Part shown: positions 1-10,379 of the stretch, one piece after another
Position numbering within the stretch: the stretch's first letter is position 1
Layout of the letters: each line of letters opens with the position of its first letter
NCBI RefSeq assembly: GCF_003171515.1
Contig: NC_089398.1
Span: forward strand, 558,001-622,000
From: Pyrenophora tritici-repentis
Taxonomy: Eukaryota; Ascomycota; Dothideomycetes; Pleosporales; Pleosporaceae
DNA: 64,000 bases
Reading direction: 5' to 3'
The notes under the pieces: model-generated
Told to the model about the DNA's origin: nothing
Seen by the model: only the letters and a program-made list of their open reading frames with translations
Database searches by the model: none
Made by a program: the position numbers and the translations under genes

Positions 1-1
1 C

Positions 2-3000
2 TTCAAACTAGGAAAGAAGGTTATTATTGAAGCAACTATGGACGACGGCCTCTACGTAGTGTCACACATTGCCGATGGATACCAAGAAACAGCATTTCTA
101 GGCACGGAACTCCATGCACCAGTTAAGAGCGAGCTTAAGGTTAATGAAAAGGAGAGATACTTGCTGTATCACAGACGCTTCGCACACCTAGGACCTGCAA
201 AGATTGCTAAACTCCACGAAGTTACAACTCTCCAGAAGAAGATTCAAGTTCCAGAGAAGATAGAAATCTGCGAAGTGTGTTCTCTGACGAAAATGAAGAA
301 CAGCATCCCTAAGCAGCTGAGAGAGCATAAGGCCACGAAGCTAGCCTTAGTACAGTTTGACATTGCAGGACCCTTTCCAACATCTCTGCGAGGAAACAGG
401 TGGTTCCTCCTTATTATTGACAGTTACACGCGAAAAAACTGGGTTATCCCGCTGAAGAAAAAGGGAGACGCACAAAGGGAACTCCAAATCTGGAAGACCT
501 TTGTAGAACATCAAACTGGCGAAAAGGTTAAAGCTGCTGGAACTGACAACGCACCAGAACTTCTACAGCAAGCCGAGGAATGGAGAGTTACACAGGGCGT
601 GGAAATTCAGCCTACAACAATTGCTTCCTCACACCAGAATGGACCAGCTGAGCGAAACATCCAAACCGCTGAAGCTGATATGAGAGCAATGCTGAAAGAC
701 GCTGGTTTACCAATTGAGTTTTGGGATGAAGCTGTCGAAGCAGACGCATACCTGCGAAACCGCACAAACACAGGACCCACGATCAATGGAAAGCAAGTCA
801 GTCCTGAAGAGGCATTCACAGGAACGAAACCATCCATTGACCACATCCGTGTATGGGGGAGCAAATGCTATTCTTACATCAACCCCAAAACGATTCCAGC
901 AGACCAACGACATGACAAGCTCGTGGACCGTGGCAGAGTTGGAGTATTCATGGGATATTCTGAGACAACAAACAAGCAGTTCAAGTTCTATTCGCCAGAG
1001 CTTGGATACACCTCAAGGACAAGCCGATTATCAGTGGACGAATACACCCCTGGAGGAAAAGTTGAACTACGACTGCGAAACATACCAGCTGGACCACAAG
1101 GGACGCAGAATACGATGCCAGACCGAAAACCAAGAGGAAGACCTAGGAAGGATCTGGAATCATCTCCTGCAGAACCAATGGAACCACCTCCTGCCAAATC
1201 AATGGAACTATCTCCTGCAGAACCAATAGAACCATCTCCTGTCGAACTAATGGAACCATCTCCTGTCGAACTAATGGAACCATCTCCTGTCGAACTAATG
1301 GAACCATCTCCTGTCGAACCAATGGAACCATCTCCTGCAGAAATAGTGGAGCCAGTTCCCGAGAACCCAATAGAACTGTCGTCGGCAGAGCTAACTCCCG
1401 AACCAGTTAAGCGTCACAGAGGAAGACCAGGGAAGCTAACGACTATTCCCCCTACTGCACCATCTGATGAGCGGGTTCCTAATCTTGTGGACGAAGAGGG
1501 ACCCGAAGAACCGTATACCCAGTCTGTACGAGAAGAGGAGGCTCCACGATACTTCACCAGACAAGCCAAACGAAAGAGGTCTAACGAAGAGGTTGTTGAG
1601 GACGAGAGATTTAGCAAGATCGTTAAAGCTATGCTAGCCCAAGCTGGCCTTATAGAAGAGCAAACACGACTATCTGAGAAGGCTTTTGCAGCAACCGAGA
1701 TCGCAGGAATCCAGATCCCCCAGACACACGAGCAAGCTATCAACGACCCAAAGTATGGAAAGCAATGGAAAGCAGCAATACTTGAAGAGATAATCGCGTT
1801 AATGGAGAATCGAACCTGGGAGGAAGTTCCAAAGCCAAAAGACGCGAACATGGTTGATTCAAAGTGGGTTTTTACAGTCAAAACAAATCTCGACGGGACT
1901 GTTGAGAGGTTTAAGGCACGCCTTGTGGCAAGAGGTTTTACGCAAGTACACGGAACAGACTACAACGAGACTTTCGCCCCGACAGTTCGCATGGACACCT
2001 TACGTCTGTTTATGGCCACTGTCGCAGCGGAAAACCTAGAATGTTTTCACTTTGACATCAAGAATGCTTTCACAGAGTCGCATTTGAAGGAAGAGATCTT
2101 TCTTAAGCAACCCCAGGGAGTAGAAGTTAAGAAAGGATACGTCCTTAAAGTTCTCCGCAGCCTATATGGACTCAAACAAGCTGCTCGTGACTGGAACTTG
2201 TTAATAAAGAAAGAACTTCTGGCATGGGGATTCGTGCAAAGCCTTGCCGACCCGTGCATGTTTATCCACGAAGAAAAACAACTCCGTATCCTCGTCTACG
2301 TTGACGACATTGCTGTTGCCGCAAAAGATCGAGCTCAAATTGATTGGTTCTACAAGAAGCTTTCTGGAAGATTCAACACCAAGAACCTAGGGGAGATTCA
2401 TAAGATCCTTGGAGTACGAGTTACGCGAGACAGAAAGCGCCGCACAATCTACCTCGATCAAGAACAGTACATACACGCAGTACTTGACAAGTTTGGAATG
2501 TCTAGCAAACAACACAGAGACAAGAAGATTCCATCCGCAGATTACACGTCATTTAGGCCAGCCACTAACAACGACACCCGAATCGACATCACTGAATACC
2601 AGCAAGTGATAGGGAGCCTTATGTTTGCTATGGTTCTTACACGCCCAGACATTGCATTCACCCTCGGAAAGCTAAGCCAATACATGAGCGATCCAGCAGA
2701 ACATCATGGCCATGCGTTGAAGAACCTGCTACGATATCTAAGGTCGACAGTAACAATGAAGCTACGCTACGGACCAGGGGGAGTACACTCGCAATTTGTC
2801 ATCTACTCTGATGCTGACTGGGCAAGCGACATGGTAGACCGAAAGAGCGTTTCAGGGAGCACTGCAATGTTCTACGGAGGTCCAATATCATGGTCTAGCA
2901 AGAAGCAACGGTCTGTTGCAACGTCAAGCTGCGAATCTGAATACATCGCACTATCAACATGCTGTAAGCAAGGCCAGTGGATTGCTCAAATGTTCAGAGA

Positions 3001-3289
3001 TCTTGGGTTCCCAAAGTACATTGGAAAAGACACCAACAAGGTCCAGATGCTAGGAGATAACCAGGGTGCCATTGCACTTACAAAGAACCCTCACCTTCAC
3101 GAAAGATCAAAGCACATCGACGTCTGTTATCATTTTATCAGAGACCTAGCAGAACAAGGTAAACTCGACGTGGCCTACGTGCCAACTGTAGATATGGTGG
3201 CTGATGGAATGACAAAGCCGTTGCAGCGAGTCGCATTCGAGAAATTCAAGAACCAATTAGGAGTTGTCCTTAGACCGGACCTGCCCTGA
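2..3289 (+). CDS. Copia A Gag-Pol polyprotein (5' partial)
   Basis: This is the pol part of a Ty1/Copia retrotransposon. The frame is already open at base 2, so the start lies outside the window; the first ATG inside is at 38. Counted from that ATG: an HHCC integrase zinc finger (H45, H50, C78, C81), then the integrase core with the D-D-E triad D108 (QFDIAGP), D170 (GTDNAPE) and E205 (NGPAERN), a Pro/Glu-rich linker near residues 370-440, reverse transcriptase with YVDD at 754-757, and Copia RNase H with its C-terminal D-N-Q-G-A motif. The order integrase before RT is diagnostic of Copia. No internal stop is seen over more than 1080 codons, so this copy looks young and free of RIP-like damage. 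A polypurine tract and LTR follow directly. Confidence 0.95.
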   Translation, partial: FKLGKKVIIEATMDDGLYVVSHIADGYQETAFLGTELHAPVKSELKVNEKERYLLYHRRFAHLGPAKIAKLHEVTTLQKKIQVPEKIEICEVCSLTKMKNSIPKQLREHKATKLALVQFDIAGPFPTSLRGNRWFLLIIDSYTRKNWVIPLKKKGDAQRELQIWKTFVEHQTGEKVKAAGTDNAPELLQQAEEWRVTQGVEIQPTTIASSHQNGPAERNIQTAEADMRAMLKDAGLPIEFWDEAVEADAYLRNRTNTGPTINGKQVSPEEAFTGTKPSIDHIRVWGSKCYSYINPKTIPADQRHDKLVDRGRVGVFMGYSETTNKQFKFYSPELGYTSRTSRLSVDEYTPGGKVELRLRNIPAGPQGTQNTMPDRKPRGRPRKDLESSPAEPMEPPPAKSMELSPAEPIEPSPVELMEPSPVELMEPSPVELMEPSPVEPMEPSPAEIVEPVPENPIELSSAELTPEPVKRHRGRPGKLTTIPPTAPSDERVPNLVDEEGPEEPYTQSVREEEAPRYFTRQAKRKRSNEEVVEDERFSKIVKAMLAQAGLIEEQTRLSEKAFAATEIAGIQIPQTHEQAINDPKYGKQWKAAILEEIIALMENRTWEEVPKPKDANMVDSKWVFTVKTNLDGTVERFKARLVARGFTQVHGTDYNETFAPTVRMDTLRLFMATVAAENLECFHFDIKNAFTESHLKEEIFLKQPQGVEVKKGYVLKVLRSLYGLKQAARDWNLLIKKELLAWGFVQSLADPCMFIHEEKQLRILVYVDDIAVAAKDRAQIDWFYKKLSGRFNTKNLGEIHKILGVRVTRDRKRRTIYLDQEQYIHAVLDKFGMSSKQHRDKKIPSADYTSFRPATNNDTRIDITEYQQVIGSLMFAMVLTRPDIAFTLGKLSQYMSDPAEHHGHALKNLLRYLRSTVTMKLRYGPGGVHSQFVIYSDADWASDMVDRKSVSGSTAMFYGGPISWSSKKQRSVATSSCESEYIALSTCCKQGQWIAQMFRDLGFPKYIGKDTNKVQMLGDNQGAIALTKNPHLHERSKHIDVCYHFIRDLAEQGKLDVAYVPTVDMVADGMTKPLQRVAFEKFKNQLGVVLRPDLP
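1157..1348 (+). repeat. 24-bp in-frame tandem repeat in Copia A
   Basis: Eight consecutive 24-bp units encode an eight-residue repeat of the type E-P-S-P-V-E-L-M. Three central units are identical and the outer units differ by a few bases. The array sits between integrase and reverse transcriptase, a region that is normally a flexible, poorly conserved linker, and being a multiple of three it keeps the frame. It probably expands and contracts by slippage. Confidence 0.9.
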
Positions 3290-3296
3290 GGGGGAG

Positions 3297-3543
3297 TGTT
3301 GAGAAGATGTAAGGTTCAGTCCAGGTCGGCGGGGATGAGGCTCGTGGAAGTAAGCCCGAGCAGAAGGACCGACGCGGAATGATGATCTGTCATGTAAATC
3401 CCCAGATCATCATGATAATAAGAAGACAGAACAACAGCTCTTAGTGTAGTTCAATCCAATACGTGGTGACCTAACATACCTCTACTCGGTTCCCTATGGT
3501 AGTCATACCACCAGAGGAGACCTTGTTCCAATACAACTCGACA
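3297..3543 (+). mobile_element. Copia A 3' LTR
   Basis: The LTR begins TGTTGA directly after a purine run (GAGGGGGAG, about 3288-3296, the likely polypurine tract) and ends TCGACA, nearly the inverted copy of its start. The next five bases, TACTT (3544-3548), would be the target duplication. The 5' LTR is outside the window, so the 247-bp length and end are inferred from terminal symmetry only. Confidence 0.65.
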
Positions 3544-3563
3544 TACTTTAACTAACATGGTTG

Positions 3564-3648
3564 GCAAGCGAGCGGCCCACGCAAGCGAGCGGCCCACGCA
3601 AGCGAGCGGCCCACGCAAGCGAGCGGCCCACGCAAGCGAGCGGCCCAC
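3564..3648 (+). repeat. 17-bp tandem array, left transposon end (5 copies)
   Basis: Five perfect head-to-tail copies of GCAAGCGAGCGGCCCAC lie immediately inside the left terminus of the Fot1-type transposon. The same unit occurs three times, inverted, at the right end. Repeats in this place are candidate transposase binding sites. Confidence 0.95.
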
Positions 3649-3725
3649 CCCACCAACTTTTGCAACTTCAAAGCGATACATCTCAACAACGCGATAATAT
3701 TATTGCTAGATAGTAATACAGTAGA

Positions 3726-5378
3726 TTACTCTATATTAATAGTATTAGTGTTGCATGTGCGTGAGTTGTGCCCAGTCTCCTTGCACCTGGTGCAGCGCCT
3801 TTGAGCCCGCTGGCTGACGCCTGATCGTGCTCCTCCTTGACGCTCTTCATGAGCAATCTGCTGGTCAGCCTCATTTTGAGCCAGTATATCCTCTCCAGCT
3901 CCTTTTGTAAGTACTCCATGCTTCTGTATATGCTTTTTAGAGCGCCGCCTACGCGCTGACGCTGCGCTGTTGGCTTTCTCAAGACTAGAGATCCGATCCC
4001 GCATTAGCTCAGAAGAGAGCATCATCACCTCAGCGCCTTTCTTTAGCTGGTCAATTGCTATAATAATTGAAGCTGGTGATGAGCTCTTGTGCTGGCGCAC
4101 GCGCTCACGTATGAGGCTTGACTGAGCCTCAAGCTCACGCGCGTTGCTCGGCGTTTGAGCTACCCAGGGAGCCTCTGGTAGAGCTGCTGGAGGAGTAGGT
4201 GTACGCAGCTGTACATCTACCTTTGATAGAACAGCCTCTGGTTGTAGAGGAACAAGGCCTGCGCCGCGGAAGGCTGAGCAGATGTTGGCTGGCGTGAAGG
4301 CGCGATTGAATGCTATCTTAAATGCTGGCAGAAACTCTAGCTTGGTGATGTGGTTGATGTGGTTGCGCATGAGGCTCTCCACCTCACGGCTGTACGCGCG
4401 CTTTAATGGCGAGAAGCAGCCAACATCAAGCGGCTGGAGTAGGTGGGATGAGTGAGGTGGCATACAGAGCGTGTAGATGTTGTTCTCTTTGCAGAGCTCC
4501 TGGAACGCTAGAGATTGGTGGCTCTTATGGCCATCAACAATAAGCAGGCGACGCGCGCCTATGCTACGAGCCTGCGTGTGAGCGTTAAAGTGCTTTAGCC
4601 ACTCAACTCCAAGCTCATTATTCGTCCAGCCATTGTCGCTGACTGCGATCGCCTAGTCGCGTGGGATCTCAGCTTCCTCGTACCAGGCTGATAGGTGGTA
4701 CTGGCCAGCGAAGATGAGGAACGGTGGGACTAACCAGCCAGCAGCGCTGATAGCAGCGATCAGCGTTACCCACTCGCGATTGCCTGGCTGAAGAGTCTTC
4801 GGCCTACCTCTCCTTTCTGCTCCTGTTATAACTAGCTGCGTTGTAATCTTGCCCATCATAAAGCCAGCTTCATCAAAGTTGTAGACGTCCTCATCGCAGA
4901 TGCCGTACTTGGCTTTTGTCTCCTCTACAAGCTTAAACCAGGTCCTAATTAGGGCTGGATCCTCACATAGAGCTCTCTGCCTATCGTACGCTTGGTTAAA
5001 ACACGTCCGAAGACTGTCTGTACGCTTGACAAAGTTGGCTGGCCACTTCTGCCCAACCTGGCCAGTGCCGCGCGCAGCTAGCAGCTTATCAGCCATATCA
5101 CGTATAGCTGCGTAGGTAGGCGCAAATCCACGCTGATCTAGCTGAAGTATATGGCTGATAATCACCTCCTCTTCTCTCTGGGTAAGCTTCCTTGAGTTGG
5201 GCTGGCAATCTGCGCGCGCAGGCTTACCAGCGCGTCGGCGTCGGAGCGTCGTTCGGGGGACTTCAAATGTCTGCGCAGCATCTCTTATAGACTGAATTTG
5301 GCTTCTATTGATAGCTGAGATTGCAAGGTGTATATTAACCTCAGAAGAGGTTGGTGGGGCTTGAATTGGGGGAGCCAT
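3726..5378 (-). pseudogene. Fot1/pogo-type transposase, one in-frame TAG
   Basis: One frame of 551 codons from the ATG at 5376-5378 to 3726, interrupted by TAG at 4653-4655. The N-terminal region (about residues 10-130) looks like the helix-turn-helix plus CENP-B DNA-binding pair of pogo-like transposases. The DDE core is visible as NFDEAGF, IVDGHKSH and QPLDVG, giving the D-D-D triad of this family. The C-terminus ends with a CCHC knuckle, CTRCKETGHNSRTC. The frame upstream of this ATG runs through the terminal repeats, so the ATG at 5378 is the sensible start. The stop lies just before [13 protein letters not shown], where relatives usually carry Trp; TGG to TAG equals C-to-T in a CpA context on the other strand, as RIP would produce. 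Length is normal for the family. Confidence 0.88.
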
Positions 5379-5416
5379 AATAGGGAGGAGTTTACAAGGC
5401 GCAGAAAGTTGGTGGG

Positions 5417-5467
5417 GTGGGCCGCTCGCTTGCGTGGGCCGCTCGCTTGCGTGGGCCGCTCGCTTGC
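5417..5467 (-). repeat. 17-bp tandem array, right transposon end (3 copies)
   Basis: Three perfect copies of the 17-bp unit GTGGGCCGCTCGCTTGC, the inverse of the left array unit, lie immediately inside the right terminus of the Fot1-type element. The left end has five copies, so the two ends are asymmetric in repeat number. Confidence 0.95.
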
Positions 5468-5478
5468 CAACCATGTTA

Positions 5479-6490
5479 AAGATGGATATCTTCTCAAATA
5501 CAAGGCTCGAATTGTCGTCCAAGGAGATCTGCAGGATTAGTACGGCGATACGTACGCAGCCACTCTTGCTGCTCGCCTGTTTTGAGCTCTTATAGCTCTT
5601 GCATGTGCTTTCAACCTTAAGGTAATGCAATATAATGTACTAAACGCGTTCCTTAACGCTAATATGGATCGTACGCTCTATGTGAGAACTCTAGACGGAT
5701 TCCAGGATAGATACGGCCCGAATCTCCGACTACTTCGCGCCCTGTACGGTCTCAAAGAGGCTCCTCGCCTATAGGCTATTCACTTCCAAGAATCACGGCG
5801 AAAACTTGGCTTACATCCTGTCTAAGGCTTTCCATGCCTTTAGATAAATAATAGGAGTATTCTCTTCTTCTTCGTAGATAATATTATCATCCTATACCAC
5901 CTAGATTACCACATAGACTTTGACAAGCTTGAACAACAACTTATTAAGCTCTATAGCCTTCGTTAGATAGGCAACATTAAATAGTTTCTTAGCATTCGAG
6001 TTGAGAGAGTGCTGTCTAGCCAGCAACTTTATCTTATTCAAGACTCATTTATGTCGGATGTAGGACAGGGCAGAAGAGAGGAAGAAGGTTTTTGTATTGA
6101 GAGAGCTACATAGAGCGATTATATACACAACCGAGATGAGTAAGCAGGTGACGAGGAGTCACGTGAGATACAGTTCACAGTGTACCAGGTGAACTGAGGT
6201 GCCAGGCTGACAATTTATTGTCAAAGTTTGCACTGAGTTCAACCTCATCCGTGCTAATAGAAAATACCTATCAACGCCTCTCTCTACCACTTCAAGGCTG
6301 TTGCTATACGACGGATTATCTAATCCTATAGTTATAAAGACGTATCAACGTCTTGTAGGCAATCTGGCATATATTAAGATTATAACGCGTCCTGACGTCG
6401 CACATACCCACTCAATCCTTTCACGGTTCCTGATCAATCTAGGACCAGTTCACCTCTCGGAGATTAAGCACGTGTGGCAATACCTGTACG
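5479..6490 (+). pseudogene. Copia B reverse transcriptase region (decayed)
   Basis: Degenerate Copia reverse transcriptase beginning right after the Fot1 element: DGYLLKYKARIVVQGDLQ, then an ALYGLKEAP-like block, then FVDN where YVDD is expected. After a solo LTR insertion (6052-6212) it continues with TRPDVAHTHSILSRF and HVWQYLY up to the hAT-1a insertion. It aligns block by block with intact Copia C (for example YLYGTRYLAI against YLIGTQYYAI across the hAT-1a site). Many in-frame TAG/TGA codons and the D-to-N change in the catalytic box are C-to-T or G-to-A type, pointing to RIP. It is an old dead element that served as a landing site for at least four later insertions. Confidence 0.88.
6052..6212 (-). 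mobile_element. Solo LTR inserted antisense in Copia B
   Basis: A 161-bp segment with TGTCGG...CTGACA ends and a perfect 5-bp duplication ATTTA at 6047-6051 and 6213-6217. It interrupts the Copia B frame between QDSF and IVKV. Read on the minus strand, its second half (TGTATATA box, CTCTCTCAATA, pyrimidine-rich tail) resembles the Copia B 3' LTR at 10380-10527, so it comes from a related Copia family. It was probably left by recombination between two LTRs. Confidence 0.85.
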
Positions 6491-9400
6491 CAGACTCCGC
6501 AACAATCAAATCAATCAATCTTAAGGTTGTCGATTGGTTTGATTAGCTTGCGGCGACGCTGCTGATTGATTGCGGATTGATTGTTAGGGTTTTTGAGCAG
6601 ATTGATTGCGATTGATTGGTTGATTGGCTGATTGATGCTAAGAAGTAGTATACAGGGGGTTATGGTGTTGTACTCCAGCCTTCTATATCGTACTGTTGTA
6701 CAATCTCCTCATCTTTGACGTCACTCCACTTATCTTCATCATCACCGTTGTTGTACAAGCCGTCAAAGCCAGCTCGTCTCCACGAACGTACAAGCTGAAG
6801 GGCAGCAAGTAACTCGCTGCCAAGAGCTCGCCGGCGCGGCTCAAGTAAATCGCCAAGCTCGCTAAAGAGCCTCTCGCAGTCGCAACTAGATGCTGGTATC
6901 GTGAGTATATCAATCGCAAACTGGCTTAAACACGGGTATTTTGAGCGTAATTGAATCCAGTACTTGACTGGGTGGCCATCGCTAAGATACTGTTCGCTTG
7001 TCCACTCTGGCTCTTGAGTTCTCCAGCGCTCGTACTCATCGTCGTGGGCAGCCTCTACCTGAGCCTTGTTGCGCCGTACGAGGGCGCCAATCACATCATC
7101 TATTCCTCTATGCCTTGGTTTTGCAGTTGTTTGAGATAGAGGACGTGTACGTTGAGGCTTATACGACTGCCAGAGCTGCAGGAAGCCAGCGTTGGCTGAT
7201 GTTAGCCATTCTGGCTTATCCACCCAGCTGTTCTCGCAGTAGTATTTGTAGTATGGATGGAGGCAGGTAGCAGCGTAGTATGCTGGCGATCGATCGAGCT
7301 TGTTGTAGTAATCGTTGGCCTTACTCCAGGCGGCGCGGAGGTTAACAAAGAGGTGATCTTCAGGCGCATCAGGTGGGTTGAAGTCAACTTGCTCGTACGA
7401 GCGCGTACGGGCTTCGAGCGCGCCAAGTACGTATTCAAATACAGGAATAGTCTCATATATAGCGCCGTATTTGCCTGCCTTTCCGCGACCCTCAAGCTTC
7501 TCCGTAGCAAGCTTAAGCGGCTCTAGGCAGTCCTGATACTCTGTTATCACCGCCCAATCAGCAGCTGTAAGTCCTGTTGATCTCATCCAACTAGGTGCTT
7601 CAGGGAGTTTATTGCCACGTTGACAAGCGCGGCGATCTTCAAGGGAGAGTGCGTTAATGTAGTGCTCAGCGTAAGAGTTGTATGCTGCCTGGAGTTGAGT
7701 TGCGCGTTTGAAGGCAGCGTAGTAAGAGTTCCAGCGTGTAACAACAGGCTTCACAGGCTCAAGTACGTGGAGGCGCTCTCTAGCTGGCAACTCGGCGTTG
7801 GCGGCGGTTTGGAAGCTTCGGAAAATTTCGTGTTGTTGAGGCGTTTTTATATGGTTGATAACGTCGATAAGTACACCTAAGGGCCCTTCTTGACGCCACT
7901 CCTGCATGTACACCTCCTCTGTTTGGAGCTGCTCGTCGTTGTTGTTGTTGTACGCCTCTTGATTGCTGCCAAAGATAATTGCCTGGCCAATAAGGTTAAG
8001 CGTGTGAGGGCCGCAGCGGAGGCGTCGGTGAGCAGCGTTGAAGTCGTACGCGTGGGCGAGCGAGGAGACTGCAGTATCGTTGTTTGCAGCATTGTCGAGG
8101 ACGAAGTAGCCGAGTTTATCACTCCCAATACTGTATTCTTGGAGCGTCTTTTTAATTGTATCAGCGATAGCATCACCAGTATGAGAGCCTGCGAGATGTG
8201 GGAGGGCGATGGGGAGATCTTGTATCACTCCAGAGGCGTTAGCAAAGTGTGCAACGACTCCAAAGAATCCACGCTTGCCACCCTTTGTCGTCCAACCATC
8301 AAAGCTTATGTGGATCTTGCTTGCAGCTTCTGACAGAGCGCAGACAATCTGTGGCTGCATATATTGGAAGAGGCGCATTGCGTAGGTAGCTACACTGCGA
8401 GGACTTACCCACAAAGCTGCCTCTGCCTCTGGGTTTGCAAGGCTAATCATCTCGCGAAAGGACGGCCTTGCAAGTAGCTCCATTGGCAAGTTGTTATCAA
8501 GAAGGCAGAACACTGCAACTTCACGAAACTGCTGGATGTTGAAGTTGCCCATCGCGTTGGCAGCCTCTTGAGAGACTGCAACACCAGTCTCCAGCGTCTG
8601 TCGTAGAGAGAGTTGCTGCCCTGTTCTTCGAGGCTTCAGGCCGTCTTTTGTAAAGCCATGGCCTCGTTTCTGAAGGCCAAGATGAGCTGCAGCTGAGGAG
8701 GTGGCCTTTGATACGTCAAAAACTCCACTGCCGCCAGTGTCAATGACCTTGTGGATGTGGCAGTATTTGCATACAAACCACACTCGATTCTGATCGTAGA
8801 GCTCAACAACGCGATATCCATGTTGAAAGATCCAACTCTTGACGCGCCGCCCAGTTGTAAGAGGCTTCATGAACCGAGGGAGGCGATCCCAGTTAATGCC
8901 GTCAAAGTTATCGCCATTATCAGGCTCTGTATCAACACTAGCCTCTGTTGTTGCTGCTGTACCAGCCTGGCTGCCCTCAGCCGCACCCTCCTCCTCTGTT
9001 TGCGACTCGAAAAATTGCGACTCAAACGTTGTGGCCTGGCTTACGGCGGCGCCAAGGGTTTCCTGAGGCGACAGCGATCGCTGAGATAGGACAGAGGGCC
9101 TTGATAGGCGCGCCCGTTTGGCGGCGGCGGCGGCGGCAGCAGTATTGGTGGGAACTCGAGAGCGTTTGGCCATCGTGGGCGATACTAAACACTAAAGAAA
9201 AATGTCTGTATAGGTAGCTAGGCAACTAGTGTTGTGTGTAAGGGATTATTAGGGAACTGAGTGAGCGAAATCGTTGTTGTATTAAGAACAGCGAAGGACT
9301 AGCTATATAGGTGCGGGGTGAAGCCTAGAAGAGGCTAGCCCCTAAGCAGAAGGAGCTAGTCCTATAAGAGGAGAGCTAGCTGGTGAGAAGTGAATGCATA

Positions 9401-9685
9401 GAGACTGGCTTGCCCGGCCGACAGGGATCACAAGCTAAGCGAGATAGGGGTCCAAGATAACTATCTTCAACACCAAAAACCTTCTCTTAATACGACACTA
9501 CTCGCCTTACAACTCGTTAATAATAAATCAATCTAACTAATCAAATCAATCAATCTGACCTTCGCAAGTTGATTTGATTAGCTATTTTGAAAAGCTTAGA
9601 TTGAGTTGATTGAGTTGGTAAAAACTCCAAATGACCAATCAAATCAATCAATCTGACCAATCTGGATTGATTGTTGCGGAGTCTG
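6491..9685 (-). mobile_element. hAT-1a, complete hAT transposon
   Basis: A 3195-bp element with inverted termini CAGACTCCGCAACAATCAA at both ends and a perfect 8-bp duplication CCTGTACG (6483-6490 and 9686-9693), the classic hAT signature. Both subterminal regions are crowded with AATCAATC/GATTGATT repeats, likely transposase binding sites. It encodes one intact transposase on the minus strand. It is inserted in Copia B between RT and RNase H. A second copy with the same transposase, hAT-1b, lies at 41108-47687. Confidence 0.97.
6660..9173 (-). CDS. hAT-1 transposase
   Basis: An 837-residue hAT-superfamily transposase that would cut and paste hAT-1 in the nucleus. After an Ala-rich basic N-terminus, a BED-like zinc finger follows around residues 110-175 (FVCKYCHIHK with C135 and C138, then His near 164 and 172). 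The catalytic core shows HISFDGWTTKGG (D292) and YFVLDNAANNDTAV (D360), and the C-terminus has the hAT dimerisation block with CERLFSELGDLLEPRRR. The length is normal and there is no stop or frameshift. The hAT-1b copy is identical from about residue 74 onward. The hAT-2 transposase is a clear paralogue. Because this is the only intact hAT-1 ORF here, it could supply transposase to the 162-bp MITEs that share its termini. Confidence 0.96.
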   Translation of the reverse strand: MAKRSRVPTNTAAAAAAAKRARLSRPSVLSQRSLSPQETLGAAVSQATTFESQFFESQTEEEGAAEGSQAGTAATTEASVDTEPDNGDNFDGINWDRLPRFMKPLTTGRRVKSWIFQHGYRVVELYDQNRVWFVCKYCHIHKVIDTGGSGVFDVSKATSSAAAHLGLQKRGHGFTKDGLKPRRTGQQLSLRQTLETGVAVSQEAANAMGNFNIQQFREVAVFCLLDNNLPMELLARPSFREMISLANPEAEAALWVSPRSVATYAMRLFQYMQPQIVCALSEAASKIHISFDGWTTKGGKRGFFGVVAHFANASGVIQDLPIALPHLAGSHTGDAIADTIKKTLQEYSIGSDKLGYFVLDNAANNDTAVSSLAHAYDFNAAHRRLRCGPHTLNLIGQAIIFGSNQEAYNNNNDEQLQTEEVYMQEWRQEGPLGVLIDVINHIKTPQQHEIFRSFQTAANAELPARERLHVLEPVKPVVTRWNSYYAAFKRATQLQAAYNSYAEHYINALSLEDRRACQRGNKLPEAPSWMRSTGLTAADWAVITEYQDCLEPLKLATEKLEGRGKAGKYGAIYETIPVFEYVLGALEARTRSYEQVDFNPPDAPEDHLFVNLRAAWSKANDYYNKLDRSPAYYAATCLHPYYKYYCENSWVDKPEWLTSANAGFLQLWQSYKPQRTRPLSQTTAKPRHRGIDDVIGALVRRNKAQVEAAHDDEYERWRTQEPEWTSEQYLSDGHPVKYWIQLRSKYPCLSQFAIDILTIPASSCDCERLFSELGDLLEPRRRALGSELLAALQLVRSWRRAGFDGLYNNGDDEDKWSDVKDEEIVQQYDIEGWSTTP

Positions 9686-9693
9686 CCTGTACG

Positions 9694-10295
9694 GTACTAG
9701 GTATCTAGCTATTAGTGCTTAAGGGGGTGAGCCTACCTAGACGTTTGCAACAAAGATTAACTTAATACTGCCTACGTTCTTTAGTGCTGCTGATGCATTA
9801 TTTAGAGACAACGCAGAGACTCGTCGGTCATCTGCTGGATATGTATTTATACTCTACGGTATGCCTATCGACTGGAAGGCTACTGTACTTCGATCAGTCA
9901 CCTACTCTACTACTAAAGTAAAGCTCTACGCTCTCTCTGCTGCTAGCGTTAAATCGCAATACTAGGATCGTTTCTGCCGCAACATTGGCTTCACGCTTCA
10001 CACTAAGAAGGCTCTCTAGTGTGACAACGCTTAGACTGTACGCCTCGTACAAGGCGACTCTAATTAAATCTAAACTAAGCTTCGTCACGTCGACATTCAT
10101 TAAATGTGGCTCCGCCAAGAGGTGGAAGCTAAAAGGATTACTGTTGAGTAGAAGCCTACTGCTAAGATGCCTGCTAACGGCTTCACTAAGCTACTTCCTT
10201 GTTAGAAACACGAGAACTTTGTTAGACAGCTGGGCATGAAGGACATCCGTCATCTCATCGTCAAGGACGTGCCATGTCCTGTGCCTCATCTATAG
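9694..10295 (+). pseudogene. Copia B RNase H region (decayed)
   Basis: Continuation of Copia B after hAT-1a. Visible blocks are ALFRDNAETRRSSAGYVF, LYGMPIDWKATVLRSVTYST, KLRHVDIH and RQLGMKDIRHLI, each matching the RNase H end of Copia C at about 57160-57630. Several TAG stops interrupt it. The distance from its final stop to the LTR (85 nt) is close to that in Copia C (82 nt), which supports the same architecture. Confidence 0.88.
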
Positions 10296-10379
10296 TCTAG
10301 TCTGCATCTCTTTCAATTTGTTTTTGAGGTATCCATCTAATATGGAAACCTCAGGGGGTGTGTCAGCCCTCAGGGGGTG

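Larger units (their letters stand above)
3555..5476 (-). mobile_element. Fot1/pogo-type DNA transposon
   Basis: A 1.9-kb Tc1/mariner-superfamily element with inverted ends starting ACATGGTTGGCAAGCG, flanked by TA on both sides (3553-3554 and 5477-5478), the TA duplication expected of this superfamily. Both ends contain short tandem arrays, and one transposase gene fills the interior on the minus strand. It sits inside the older Copia B, whose reverse transcriptase resumes immediately after the right TA. The transposase carries one nonsense codon, so this copy is probably not autonomous. Confidence 0.92.

Noticed and set aside
714..1229. Second plus-strand ORF of 171 codons inside Copia A
   Set aside because: It overlaps integrase and the repeat linker in another frame and has no domain; a shadow of the pol gene.
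7890..8333. Plus-strand ORF of 147 codons in hAT-1a, repeated at 42507-42950
   Set aside because: Antisense to the intact hAT transposase; present twice only because the element is.
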